This document shows positions 11,206 through 23,100 of a DNA stretch of 64,000 nt, piece after piece. Both the position numbers and the translations under genes were made by a program. Source of the DNA: Calendula officinalis (lineage: Eukaryota; Streptophyta; Magnoliopsida; Asterales; Asteraceae); contig OY970824.1 of the NCBI GenBank assembly GCA_963853835.1, positions 3,601,001 to 3,665,000 on the forward strand, read 5' to 3'. Under the pieces are notes generated by a model, which saw nothing but the letters and a program-made list of their open reading frames with translations, searched no databases and was not told where the DNA came from. Every line of letters begins with the position of its first letter. Within the stretch, counting starts at the first letter, position 1.

Positions 11206-14200
11206 TCATCTCGGTTCATTAACGGGGTACAATGACCGAATTTGATCTGAGCTATAGTAGCTCGATAACTCTATCGTGTCCGTATACGGATTTATCGAGT
11301 CAACATAAAGATCGGAACCTTCACCCTCACTCATTTGATTCAAACCATCTTGATCACCACCATGTTGGTTAACCCATGGCTGTCGTGTTAACTTCCTTAA
11401 ACGATTTAGTTCCATTTCCACTTCCTTCATTGTTGGTCTATCATACCCATTCATACTAAGACATCGCTTTACAAGTTTAGCAATTGATTGGAGTTGCTCT
11501 AGTGAACCCTCTCGGACCACTCGGGGGTCGAGAATTTGAAATAAGTTATTTGTTCTCAAAGAAGTAAAGAAATAGGTTGTTAAGTTTCTATCAACTTGAC
11601 TCCGCTCCATGCAAAGCGGCTTCTTGCCCGTTAGAAGCTCTAAAAGCACAACTCCAAAGCTATAAACGTCACTCTTATCTGTTAATTGACTTGTGTGAAA
11701 GTATTCGGGGTCTAGATACCCTAATGTCCCTTGAACTAATGTAGTCACTTGTGCTCGATCCAAGGGTATCAATCTTGAAGCGCCAAAATCCGAAATCTTA
11801 GTTATAAGATTGTCGTCTAATAATATATTAGCAGATTTCACATCTCGATGGATTATGGGCTTTGAAGCAGCCGAGTGAAGGTATGCAAGTGCTCCTGCAG
11901 ACTCGACGGCTATCCTTAAACGATTGTCCCACGATAACCAAGCCATTCCACCATTGGTGTGGATATGATGGTCTAGAGTACCATTGGAAACACATTCATA
12001 GACTAGTAATGGGACCTCAGTCTCCAAGCAACAACCTAAAAGTTTTACAACATTTCGATGGTTAATTTGGGTTAGAATGACAACCTCGTTGATAAACTGC
12101 TCGATTTGACTCTCATCCATAACTCGTGATTTCTTTATGGCAACAATTTTTCCATCGGGTAAGATCCCTTTATATACGATCCCATAGCCACCACGACCAA
12201 GAATCCTATCTTTAGAGAAGTTGTTGGTCGCTTTTTCAAGCTCTTCGGTGGTGAATATTTTTGTGGACCGGTTGACATTTCCACCCTCATTCGAATCAAT
12301 TTGTTGTTTCAACAACATGCCACCATTTTTTAGAAAGAACTTTTCTCTTGACTTGATAACTTTTCTTTTCTGGTGGCTGAAATACAACCACCCCATTCCA
12401 ATAAATATAGACAAGAATCCAAACCCCATTCCTGCAGATATAAAACACAAGTATGAATTAGTATTATATCAATTTCGCAGGGAAATATATTATTCTTCAC
12501 GAAAGCATCATTATTGATGTAGTGTGAATAAATGGGTTGCACTAAAATTGGTATAACTTTTGTCTCGAATCTTCGTTTCAAGCGTCCGACCAACTAAGTC
12601 GAAGCTAGAGACGAGGACTACGCCCTAGAAAATTTCTTCGGGTCCAAAAACACTGTTTTTGGGGGTTCTTTGCATTTTATGTTTATTATGTTTACTTTGT
12701 GGATTTTGTTCAAGGTTAAGTTTTTGGCTCGTTTGTTTTTTTCGAATCATTATAAATTTTAGGCCTTATATAAGGTTTGTTTGAGATCCTTGATTGGTTA
12801 GTTGATAATTTTATAAAAATTAATTTTTTCCACAAAATTTGTATTCTTGTGTTGAACATGTTTTGAATACTAAATCCATGATATTCTTTGAATCAACATG
12901 ATTTTGGATTAGATTGTGCTAGATATTATAAGAATTAACTGGATAAATTTGTGTTATCATTTTTGAGTCTATATCAATTATATTTCAATTCCTTACCAAG
13001 AGACAACTTGAGCGCTGGAGATTTTGAATTCTTAGCTGTGCAACCTCTCCCATTCTTCCTCGCATCTCCTTCAAATCCTTGAGGACACGAACAATTAAAA
13101 CTTCCAGGAAGATTAGTACATGTCCCATTACACGGATTATTGTTAGGATCTGCACATTCGTCGATATCTACAAAATCGAAACAAAATAGAAGAGGTAAAA
13201 CAAAATGACCCCCAAATCAATATCCGAACTTTGAAAATTTAGACAAACTCAAAATTGAAAATGTTGCTAATTAATTACCATGACAACCAGGAGAAAGATA
13301 GGGATTGCCCTCATAACCATCTTTGCATGAGCACCTATACCCTCCATTCCCACTCTTAAAATCCACACAAACACTATTATCTTGACAATAATAATCGTTT
13401 GTATTTTTGTAGTCGTTACAACTCCTACTCCCGATCACCCAATTAAGAACCACGGGAACAGTCTCTGTCGTCCGGTTGACAAAATTAGGATCTGTAAAAT
13501 CTGATGCACCTCGAAAAGTAAATGCACTTTGCTCTCCGAGGAATGTGTAGCCGCATTGGTCGAAAGACCATATTTCGGTGTGGTAATTGAGTGTGTATAC
13601 ATTTGCTAGGTAAGTTGTTAAACCTGTGGGCAAGCTCGTTGCACAACATCCCATACCTATACAAAAAGTGTAGGGAAATATTATTTGGAACATAAATAAA
13701 ATAATAGGCCACTAGCTTCTAATGCCTGGTTTCAACCGCTAGCTTAATTGACATTGTTGGCACACCCTCGTTGTTTTGCCATTTCCTTGCTTTTCTTCGG
13801 TTAACCGACAAGGGAGGGAAGAGGAGAGAGAAAGAGAAGTGCTGCGAGTGCTTGTACATTTTACATAAAATTTTGTAGTTTATCAAGAATGATTGAAAAA
13901 GTGTTGTTGGTTGGCGAGTGTCAATTTAAAAGTGGTGATATGATGTGACGTTAATTTGACAAAGCTGATGAATGGAAGAAAAGACAACTATTGAGAGTAG
14001 GGGTGAGCATTTGGGCCAAAAAACTGAACCGAACCAAAAACATGTAATCGGTTTGGTTTCTGCTTTTGAAAATTCACCGTTTTCGGTTTCGATTTTATCG
14101 GTTTTGGTTCGGTTTTCGGAAAAGGAAGAGCATTTGGGCTAAAAAACCGAATACATGTAATCGGTTCGGTTTTGAAAATTTATCATTTTCTATTTCGGTT

Positions 14201-14978
14201 CAGTTCGGTTAAAAGCGCACTATCTCTCTCTTTGATCAAGGATAACAATATTTATTTAAACCAAAAAAAAAACTAATTATAATCCTAGCAGAAAAAATTG
14301 TTTCATATTTCAAAATAAAAATAACTTAGATTTTAAAAACTGTGACAAGTTTTTATAAAATCAAAGAGATTTATAAAATTATGTTGCAAATTATATGTAC
14401 GTTAATTAAAAGCCTAGAAATGATTTCTTGCCTGAACATGAACCGACAGGCACATCTTGAACTTTGTTGCATACAGTGACACACCCACTGGTGAAATTCT
14501 TGCCTTCAATCCCTGCCACCGGAGAGATGATGGCGTATTCATCACACCCAACCGTTATCAGTTTGTTCAGCTCCGACAACGTGAAGTACGAGTTCGCCAC
14601 CACAAGTCCGCTAGCTTTCCGGTAAACCACACTGCCGGTTTGATTGTAGCACTTAACGGCAACCGTGTTTCTGACTCTCACATGCTCATCGGAAATTCCC
14701 ACAATCTCTACGTTGTGGAAACTGCCGGTGCCGGAGTAAGCAAAAAGGTCAACCGGCAAGAAGGCTTTGGGGGGACTGAACGACGTGTTGCAGATGATGT
14801 CAAACCAGGGGCCGATTGAGCAACCCGGATTTGATGCGATGCCGAACGGGTACGGTACGGTGAGGCTGCCGCATTTACTTGGGCAACCTGGAAGCGTGAT
14901 GTTGTTCACGGCGGTGGTGGTTGCCGCCGGCGAGAATGGGAGGTAGGATAGATACAAGAATATGAATAGTAGATTCAT
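11206..14978 (-). CDS. Wall-associated receptor kinase-like protein, WAK1 (4 exons)
   Basis: Plasma-membrane receptor kinase expected to bind pectin/oligogalacturonides outside and signal inside. Exons (minus strand) are 14978-14432, 13656-13279, 13167-12997 and 12431-11206. They sum to 2322 nt (773 aa) with matching phases. Order: signal peptide (about residues 1-20), GUB_WAK cysteine-rich domain (PGCPSKCGSLTVPYPFGI, then the WAK-associated region ending YRCSCKDGYEGNPYLSPGC), calcium-binding EGF domain opening DIDECADPNNNPC, membrane helix GFGFLSIFIGMGWLYF, then a Ser/Thr kinase. Kinase motifs are all present: GRGGYGIVYKG, AIKKS, HRDVKSANILLD, DFGASR, GTLGYLDPEY and DVYSFG. Intron 1 starts with GC, not GT (CAG|GCAAGA). 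Intron 1 (13657-14431) also holds GGTT/CGGTTT-rich low-complexity DNA at about 14000-14220. This is the only intact member of the three WAK-like genes here. Confidence 0.93.
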
Positions 14979-15280
14979 TTTTGTTGGTAGTGATGGGTGT
15001 AGGCGTGTAGCTTCATATTATAGTTTCTTTTAATTCTTCATCGTGTTATTCGATCTCTTTGTCAAAGAAATATATATTGACTTTGTTTAATGAATGCAGT
15101 ATATTTTATTTCAAGTTATTCTAATATACTTTTGTTAATACTCCATTATTTAATTAAATTTACTAACTTTAGTTTTGCGCGGGTTACGCGATTTTTATTT
15201 TGTTTTTATAAAAATAACTTTACATGTTTTTAACTTGAATGTTGTAACTACCATAAGCATCAAAATATTAAATTTGGTAT

Positions 15281-15783
15281 TTTTTTTTTTGAACGGCGAA
15301 ATATATTAAAAACTAGTAAGGAGCTAGAACATACAAAACAAAAGAAAAGAAAACAAGAACAAATTTAAAAACACAACATAGGATTAGAACACCATTCTGC
15401 CCATCTATTATTTAGAATACTTTTCTTCGCCCTGTTTTTTATCCAGAAATATGAATAGCTTTGGATTTGACTGAATAAGAATGTGGTTTTCTCTCCTTGG
15501 GATGAGTTGAAAGTTGTATTGTTTCTGAATTTCCAAATAAACCATGCGAAACAATAAACCACCACCGTAAACGCTTTCATTTGGTTACCTTTTAAATCCA
15601 ATTTTTTTCCCCATAGGATTAAATCATCTGTTTGCCTGATCTGGTGCACATCAATGCCCCACCAACAACCAAATTCAGTTAGAATCTGTCTCGAGAACTC
15701 ACAATCGACGAAATTTGTTCATCTCTGAACCAAGAATGGTGCAAATTTTTTTATGTTGGCGAATTGGCAATTCAATTTTACGC
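15281..15783 (-). mobile_element. 5'-truncated LINE copy
   Basis: The minus-strand frame (15649-15365) has FWIKNRAK and NNRWAEWCSNP, the same C-terminal end as the LINE at 43.9-49.4 kb. The minus strand then runs through CGCCGTTC into a poly(A) (T run at 15281-15290), as that LINE does. The insert is flanked by TAAATTTGGTAT (15269-15280) and TAAATTTGGTGT (15784-15795), an 11/12-match target duplication. Only about the last 500 bp of the element is present. Confidence 0.85.
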
Positions 15784-15869
15784 TAAATTTGGTGTAACAC
15801 CAAACCTTTGCACCAAAATTCGAGGATTTAATAATTAACATAATTCAAAAATTAACCAAAGGACTTTTG

Positions 15870-15966
15870 GCCTAGAGTTATAATGTTTGCCACACAGTCT
15901 TAAAGTTGGGGTTCAAGTCCCGTCGTGGATATTATGTGTAGATTAAGACTGCCGTTAAAAAAACAT
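15870..15966 (+). mobile_element. tRNA-derived SINE-like sequence
   Basis: TGGCCTAGAGTTATAATG resembles a pol III A box, and GGTTCAAGTCCCG 40-odd bases on is a good B box. An A-rich tail (GTTAAAAAAACA) follows. It does not fold as a complete tRNA, so a SINE or SINE fragment is the best reading. Confidence 0.5.
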
Positions 15967-17042
15967 AATTAAAAAATTAAATGCTTTTCTGAGTTATTTT
16001 AAGTGTAGCTTTATTAATATGATATATCTTTAAAATTATTTTATAAAATATCATTATAATAAGATGTATTGAAAATTTTGGGATAAAAATTTGATGAGTA
16101 CATTGGAGTTAAATCCATATCTGGTATAAAAAGATACTCTTTTTATACTAAATGTATAATGTATAATTTGATAATTTACATTGGAGACAGTACCTCAACG
16201 TTTTTGCTTATCAAAATCAATTTAGATTTACCTATTTACTTAACTTTTAAGGGGTACGATGATGTCAACTTATGGCATTTTAATTAGATTATTCCCCATT
16301 AATTAGCTACCGAATTTTGTGAGGATGTACATTATGCATGCTGTAAATTCAAACCGAAGTTGACATTTGAAAAAGACAACGGAATATATCACATTGTTAT
16401 ATACATGTACGACTAATTCAATTGATAAAAAAACATCAAGTAGCCATGTTATGAGGGTAGGTCGTTGACTTTGACTCACATTACGTTTACTTTCGACCCC
16501 CACTATTTTCATTCTTCCTAATTGTAGTGCCGTTCGAGTTATATCTCAGATTATACTAATCAATCTACACGATCCAAGATCCCACGGGTGTTCCACGAAA
16601 ATTAATAATCCAACGTTTGGACACATCAGAAAGCGTTTAAACGAATTAAAGATGATTTCAAGGAATTGTTGCATCTAAATTGAAGGAAGAACAGGCTATG
16701 AAAAAAAAACATTTTGCCAAAAGAATAAAATACAAGGCCTTGGAATATCTCGCGAACTAAACTTCAAAATGTAAAAGGAAGATACGATACAGCGAAACAA
16801 ATTATCCGAAAAGAACATCGACCTTCTTTATATGAAAACGTTGTTTGGGTTATGTGTTCTTAAAAAGGAGTTCATGAAAATTGTCGTGAAATTAAAACCC
16901 CAAAATAATTAGAATTCTTCCATCAAATTAAAAGTGATATTTCAGCTTCCAAATTATATGTCCGATTTTTCCTTTTGTTCAATTTGCCTTTTTTCAATAT
17001 TTCAATTGAATTAACATGATTCAATAGGGGATTACACATGTA
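15967..17042. other. Intergenic, nothing recognised
   Basis: AT-rich spacer. Short open frames on the minus strand (for example 16303-16512) match no family known to me. I see no promoter or repeat boundary that I could support. Confidence 0.4.
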
Positions 17043-17079
17043 CTAGCAGGGTACCCGCGCAATGCGGCGGCGGGTACCC
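17043..17079 (-). mobile_element. Candidate Helitron 3' terminus
   Basis: On the minus strand the order is GGGTACCCGC, an 11-base loop, GCGGGTACCC, TG, then CTAG followed by T. A GC-rich hairpin just before CTRR and insertion next to T are hallmarks of Helitron 3' ends. The 2-base gap between hairpin and CTAG is shorter than usual. The body would run rightward from here, and I did not find its 5' TC end. Confidence 0.45.
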
Positions 17080-17257
17080 TATAACTATATTTTGCGATAA
17101 CGATAGTGATTGTACGATTGTGGCAGTAGTGATGGGCATTTTTAGCAGACGTGAAATTGGTGGTTTTTCTTAGAACTACATTTGAGCCGGTTAAAAAAAG
17201 TAAAGATGGTGGTGGATTGTAACAATCGTAAAGGTGTTTGCAATAAAGCAAACGCAA

Positions 17258-17340
17258 CAAGTAGCTGAAGTGGTTAACATGCACGCCTATCTCCCAAATG
17301 CACGCGTTCGATTCTCGTAAACTGTGTTTTAATATTTTGA
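17258..17340 (+). mobile_element. Possible SINE fragment with pol III boxes
   Basis: AAGTGGTTAACATGCACGCC followed by GCGTTCGATTCTCG looks like a degenerate tRNA-like A and B box pair. No clear tail or target duplication is seen. Confidence 0.3.
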
Positions 17341-17457
17341 GTTTTTAATATTTTAGGCGTCTTAAGTGTTTAAGACATTTCCCAAAGTAGAAAGTTGAAA
17401 TTAAGACCTTCCATTAGTAGTAGGTCTAAATGCTTTATTATTAGTAAAGATACATAC

Positions 17458-17948
17458 TGTGAAGATCGAATAACTCTTCATAAACATAGATCTTTAGGCT
17501 CAAGAATAGTTAGTTCTTGATCTGGAATAAGCATATACAAAACATAAAATTGCGGAATTAGTTGAACATATATGTATAGCTAAACAAGTTTTCATCATTA
17601 AAAGCCTCAATTCTATATATAAATACATAGAACGGTTCTTCGTTAAACAGGATCAAACGATCTTGAGGCTTAGGTTTTACACACAAAACACGTTAAAACG
17701 TGGGTTCCAAGAACAACTAATTCTATGTCATTAGGTTTCTTTATATACTAGAAAACCTAAGACTTACAAGGAAAAGATAATACTAAATCTTTTAAATTAA
17801 TAAAGATATACTATATCTTTTACATTTATGATTATCTCCTAAATCTTTATTTGAATTTGAACTTCCATATCTTCATTTAGGTCCTTGTAGTTTAATAGTT
17901 TTGACATAATCAAATCTTTAATGAATATTAATAATAATATTCCTAACA
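17458..17948 (-). repeat. 3' LTR of the Copia element
   Basis: 491 bp, identical by eye to 30328-30818. It lies next to the polypurine tract on its right. Confidence 0.97.
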
Positions 17949-18084
17949 ATCTTCCCCTATTTGATTTGACAAAACTTATAGAATTAGCTAGGAATCTTCA
18001 AGTCTCTTCCCCTTTTTGACATAATCAAATAAATCAGAGAAACTTGAACTTCCCCTTGAATGATCAACACTTTTTCTTCCCCTA
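17949..18084 (-). promoter_or_regulatory. Polypurine tract and upstream copies
   Basis: Minus-strand AGGGGAAGA lies directly before the 3' LTR (17949-17957), where plus-strand DNA synthesis would be primed. AGGGGAAG-like copies recur at about 18005-18013, 18051-18058 and 18075-18082. Multiplied polypurine tracts are described for Sireviruses. Confidence 0.8.
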
Positions 18085-18615
18085 AAAGTGTGATATCATT
18101 CTTGTGTTCTTCAAGGCTATATTAATTACATTGAAAACCAACTATCTTCTATTTGAAGTTGAAGTAGAAACTCAAACTAAGCATCACATTCCGTCTAAAT
18201 ATAGTAATCAACAACATCATATCTTGTATGAGAGACTTGCTTATCTTAGTCTTCAACAGATCTTTTCGTTAAGATTCGGTTGAATTGCAGTTACAACAAT
18301 ACATAACATCTTATGTAGTAAGACTTTCCACTTCTTCTTCAAATAAAATATAATCAATTATCTTCTGTAATCAATTGATAAAGATCAAATATGTAACAAA
18401 TAAAACTTTCCTTTATCTTCATCATGCCTTCAACCTGTGTGTGTGAATAATGTGATTTGTTTCACATTATTATCAGATACGATCAATAAACCGTGGTATG
18501 GAACGAACATGGTGTGTGTCATGCTTTCCAAAATATGATGTATCAGTTGTATGGAAGAAATCAGTAAAAAAAAATTTAAATTTTTCGGTCAGTACTGATT
18601 AATACTGATCAGTCA
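18085..18615. other. Non-coding part of the Copia element
   Basis: No ORF. AT-rich DNA between the 3' polypurine tracts and the dense CAGTAGTA cluster. No further signal was recognised. Confidence 0.5.
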
Positions 18616-19012
18616 ACGCAGCAGTAGTAAAATTTTCAGTCTATTACTGATCAGTAGTGTTTTTTATTTTTTTTTATTTACTATTGATCAGTAGTATTTT
18701 CGAATCGGCAAGGATCAGTAGTAAAAAGCTAATAGGATCAGTAGTAACCTGATATACTACTGATCAGTAGTATAGTTGTTCGAGCAGTAATAACCGAGAC
18801 CAGTAGTAATCTTGAGCATTGGATCAGTAGTAAAAATTGAATTCCTACTGATCAGTAGTAGAATCCATAAACGTTGATCAGTAGCAATTCCCCTTAGCAG
18901 TAGTAAAGATGAAATTGATATCAGTAGTGTTTGAAGACGAACCAGTAGTAATTATGATATATGGAAGGAGCAGTAGTAATCGAATATTGGGGCAGTAGTA
19001 ATTAGGAATGGC
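18616..19012. repeat. Cluster of CAGTAGTA motifs (left)
   Basis: Twelve exact CAGTAGTA in about 390 bp plus variants CAGTAGTG, CAGTAGCA and CAGTAATA. They mostly read ATCAGTAGTAA or ACCAGTAGTAA. Spacing is irregular and flanking sequence is unrelated, so this is not a tandem repeat. Some sites are back-to-back around GATC; 18755-18772 is the perfect palindrome TACTACTGATCAGTAGTA. Confidence 0.9.
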
Positions 19013-19339
19013 TAGTAGGTAAACATGCACGTTGGATCCAATTTATTTTAGTGCTTTTCAAACTAAAGTCTAATGAATTCGTGCATCAGTAGGAAAACAT
19101 GCACGTGGGCTCTGGCTTCTTCACAAACTTCAATTAAATCACGAGTATGGTTGCCTACTTGAATAAACAAATCGTAATATCTTCATGTGATTTACTATTT
19201 GCGAATGGCTCTGATAACGTCATCAATTCATCCAAATACATCCACATAATAAATCAGTCTCTTGCAATCTTCCCAGAATAATCGTAATCTTCATAAATCA
19301 CCAATACATCCTTGTTTCATTCCAGATCCGAGCCACCGT

Positions 19340-19351
19340 GCTCTGATACCA
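19340..19351 (-). promoter_or_regulatory. Second primer-binding site (internal)
   Basis: Minus-strand TGGTATCAGAGC, complementary to the 3' end of tRNA-iMet, lies two bases from the end of the internal LTR. This is the same spacing as at the true 5' LTR. Confidence 0.85.
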
Positions 19352-19549
19352 CTTGTCAGGATCGATTAACTATAGACAAGTTAATAAACACCTTAGATCT
19401 ATTTGATGATAGAAGTTGCAGCGGATCAACACTATATCAATAATTAAGAACTTGTCAGGATCGATTAACTATAGACAAGTTAATAAACACCTTAGATCTA
19501 TTTGATGATAGAAGTTGCAGCGGATCAACACTATATCAATAATTAAGAA
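19352..19549. repeat. Exact 99-bp tandem duplication at the LTR/PBS edge
   Basis: The two units 19352-19450 and 19451-19549 read the same base for base. Each begins CTTGTCAGGATCG. The unit spans the last two bases of the PBS spacer and the LTR terminus. Confidence 0.95.
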
Positions 19550-20070
19550 CGATGAACTGTATGAACAATATGAGAAATATTAAGAACACAGTTTCACAAA
19601 AAGCTTCAATGTATATTATTAAGTTAACAATACACACGTACGTTTACAATTCGTAAGGAACTATATATAATAGTCCTTGAAGCTAAACTATTTACCCTAG
19701 TTATTCTAGGATATGATATACATCTAATTATAAACGATATACATTGATTTACATTCTATAACTATCTCTGCGAAGATCTCGGACTTGATATGTTCCATAA
19801 ACGCGTATCAGTAGTAAAACCAATCACCAGTAGTAAATAAGTAACATCAGTAGTAAACTTGGTGATCAGTAGTAAGTCCAGAAACCAACGTCAGTAGTAA
19901 CTACAATGATCAGTAGTATCTTCAATCTTTGTATGATCAGTAGTAACTAAGTTATAGAGAACACCAGCATCAACTTCATCAGTAGTAAATGTTTCTGCCC
20001 CATCAGTAATAAACATAATTATTACCAACTGCAGCATCAGTACTAAGTTGATCTGTGATTTGCTCTAACA
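19354..20070 (-). repeat. Internal LTR of a second, related element
   Basis: On the minus strand it begins TGTTAGAGC and ends CCTGACA. A polypurine tract (AGGGGGAGAT, 20071-20080) lies before it and a primer-binding site after it. It is unlike the outer 491-bp LTRs. It contains eight exact CAGTAGTA motifs (about 19808-19985) and a TATATATA box near 19662-19670. Its right third carries an exact 99-bp tandem duplication (19352-19450 and 19451-19549) that starts two bases outside the LTR. Without the duplication it would be about 618 bp. Confidence 0.85.
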
Positions 20071-20080
20071 ATCTCCCCCT
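20071..20080 (-). promoter_or_regulatory. Polypurine tract of the internal LTR
   Basis: Minus-strand AGGGGGAGAT directly precedes the internal LTR, and AGGGGGAG is the tract reported for Sireviruses. It lies about 40 bases after the extra ORF stop. Confidence 0.8.
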
Positions 20081-20119
20081 AAACTTATTGATTATCCTTT
20101 AATCAATCAAGTTTCTTAT

Positions 20120-23100
20120 TTACTTCTTCTTTTTCTTTTCTTCCAACAACTTTGCTCTTTTCTTATCACCTTCTAAAGTCTGTTGGTTCCTTTTATTCCT
20201 TTGTGCAATGATATATTTGCTGATTCTTTTAACAAATTCATTCAATTTGTTTTGGAGCATCACAGCATCATGTGGTTTAATAAAATTCATGCACCATAGT
20301 TGATAGAGAGTCTTCTCAGAATGAGGATACTCTTTCTCATAAAGGAATAAGTCACATTTCTTACTTGTATATTCAAAGAAGTACATGTTGACAGTTGGTA
20401 GCACATTCCAAGCTTGAACATTTTCTGAATCTGTGTACTTCTCTGGATAATTTTCTGGATAGAAAGCAGCATCAATCATTTCAGTAAGATAACCTGCAGC
20501 TGAATTCTTCCAGTTCTTCTTAGTCATTCTTGGTTTACCAATGATCAACATCTTAATAATGTCACTTCTGGTTAGGGACATGACCAAAGGTTTCCAAGCT
20601 CTGAATCTTTGAGTGACCTTATCTTCTCTTATAATCTCAATCATATCATCTATGTACCTCCAGTTGATGATTGGATTATTTTGTAGGGGAGCAATGGGGA
20701 GATCATGAACTTGAACCATTTGTAATTTTTTATTTGGTTGATCAAGTTCTGAAGCAATTGTCTTTCTTTTCTTTGATGTTTGAGAGGATACACCAGATGA
20801 TTCTCCAGATATTGTTTTTCTTTCTTTCATTTCTTTGGAGTCTATCTGTTCAAGTTTAGTGGTGTACTTCTCATTACTATCTTGCTCAGTAAGATCCTTC
20901 TTCTTCTCTACACAGTACTTTTCAATTAAATTGATCAGCTTCATTCTTCCAAATGCCTTTGTGTTATACCCTTTTGATTTTAAGAATGTGATCATTTCTT
21001 TCTTTTTCTCTGCAAATTGTTCTGGCATATCAGCCTTTTGCTCTTTGCATTCTTGTACTTGTGCTTCAAGAAGTTCTATTGTTTCATGTTCAAGTTGCCT
21101 AAATTTTTTTAGTTCTCTTCTTTGTAATTCCTTTCTTGTTTCAGCAACTTGTTTAGATTTGATCTTCTGTTGAAATTGTGGCAGTTTTGATATATCTGCT
21201 ATATCTGCCAATTTGATTTCTGTGAAAGGTTGTCTCAATATTCTAGCCCTTTCTGCTAATCTTTTGTTTTCATTTGCTAGAGAGACTTCAACCTTCTTTA
21301 AATATTTTGCTCTCTTTACCTTCCACCTATCCTGTTTGGCTGATTTGGCATAATTGATTTTGTTGACAATTTCATGACCTTGTGCTCTGTTGGGTTGGTC
21401 TTCATCAGCAACTTCTTTTCCCTTTCCTATGTAATTGTCTTTCTTCATATTTGGTTCAGATTCAATAACAAATTTGGGACCATAGTAGTGTATCTGAGAT
21501 ATGGGAAGTATTTTAGGATGTGGAGGCAGGGAGCATTCATCAACTTCTAACCAGTTGATATCATCATCAATATCTTTTACCACCATTTGTGTTGTTGTTG
21601 TTCTTTTTGGAGATGGTGGAAGTATCATTGTAGGCTCTAGTAGTGGTGGCAGCTCAATAATGTCATCAGTAGTAACTAAGGTAGTTACTACTGGTATGTC
21701 TTCAGAGATTACTACTGATAGGTCATCAGTAGTGTTTGCTGCCTTTTCTTCATTTACTACTGCTGTTATATCAGTAGTAGGAGTTACTACTGGTATGTCT
21801 TTTTCAGCTTGTTCTTTAGTAGGAGCAGTAGTAATTGGCTCTTCTTCTGTAATCATCATCTCTGGGCCTTCATCAACTTCTGTTTCTTTTAAATTCAAGA
21901 GGGAGGAAGCTGCTGCTGCAATGGATTCATCAATCATTGTCTGTATGTTATCCTTCTCCCCCTTAGTGAGCTCAACTGGAGGAGCCTCACTATCATCAAT
22001 CCTCTTTTTCAATTTTCTGATAAGCTTTGATTGTTGATGAAGCCTAAGTTCATATTGTCTCATTCTTTTGTTGATGATATTGACATTTCTTTTCATAGCA
22101 GCCATAGTTTTTCCTTGATTTGTTTGATAATAAAGACAATCTTGTACAGTGGATTCCAAGGAATCCACTTTAGCCGTCAATTGTTGGATTTTAATACTGC
22201 CCTCACTCCATCTAGCAAGATCATCGGGCTTACTAACAGGTACATTGGTTTTAAGGTTTTCCTTCCTTTCCATCAATTCCACAGATCTGCCCTCATCACT
22301 GCTTGGTGAGTCATTGGGTCTTTTAGACATTCTCTTCTTCCTAGAAGAAGCAGAGATGCCCCCCCTTGTGGTTTCTTGGCACCGGGGTCCTTTGAGTAAC
22401 TCCTCAAATGAGTCATCACTCAAAGTTGCCGAGGTTTGGGTCCTAATGATGTTTTCACTGTCCTGTGCACCCACCTTTGGGGCATCAGTAGTGAAAGCCC
22501 TCCCCTCATGTCCTCTCTCCTCCTTGGAGGACAACTCTTTGAGCCTGGGGTGTGACTCGATTTGTCCCCTGGTGTCCTTTAAAGATTTCTTTCTTTTATA
22601 GATTGTAGATATATGTTTGGTTTTGTCTGGTAGGTCTTCTACAGAGTGAAGAGTAGCACTCTGCAGATTTATATCAAGTTCCTGGGACACATTCAGGACT
22701 TCTGTTTGAGTTGGTGATTGAGTGGCTATATGGGGTGGTGTTTGGGCTGTATTTGGGGGTGATGGAGTGGGTTGAGGTTCAACTTGGGTTGTAGCAATGG
22801 TTGAACCTTCTCCAATATTGGGTTGATCTTTGATCATGTTTGGAAACAAAGGGGTTTCCTTCCCTGAAAATTTAAATTGTTTTCTCATATTTGAGAAAAC
22901 TTTCTTGTTCAACTCAGGTAATACAAAAATGTTTTTAGGAGTTGACAAGTTTTGTAATTCACAGTTTATGATATGTTGTAGAAATCTGGGATACATTAAA
23001 AATTTAGAAGAACTAAGATTTCCCAACATACCATCAAAAATCATATTAGAAAAATTGAATACTTGGTCTGTGCATAAACATACAACAGCAGATGCTATTG

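Noticed and set aside
14406..14431. WAK1 exon 1 reading on to KKSFLGF and stopping
   Set aside because: The conserved GSCSG-xGCC junction shows that the intron starts at 14431; those residues are intronic.
15870..17340. tRNA genes
   Set aside because: A- and B-box-like words occur, but no full cloverleaf or acceptor stem can be drawn; SINE remnants fit better.
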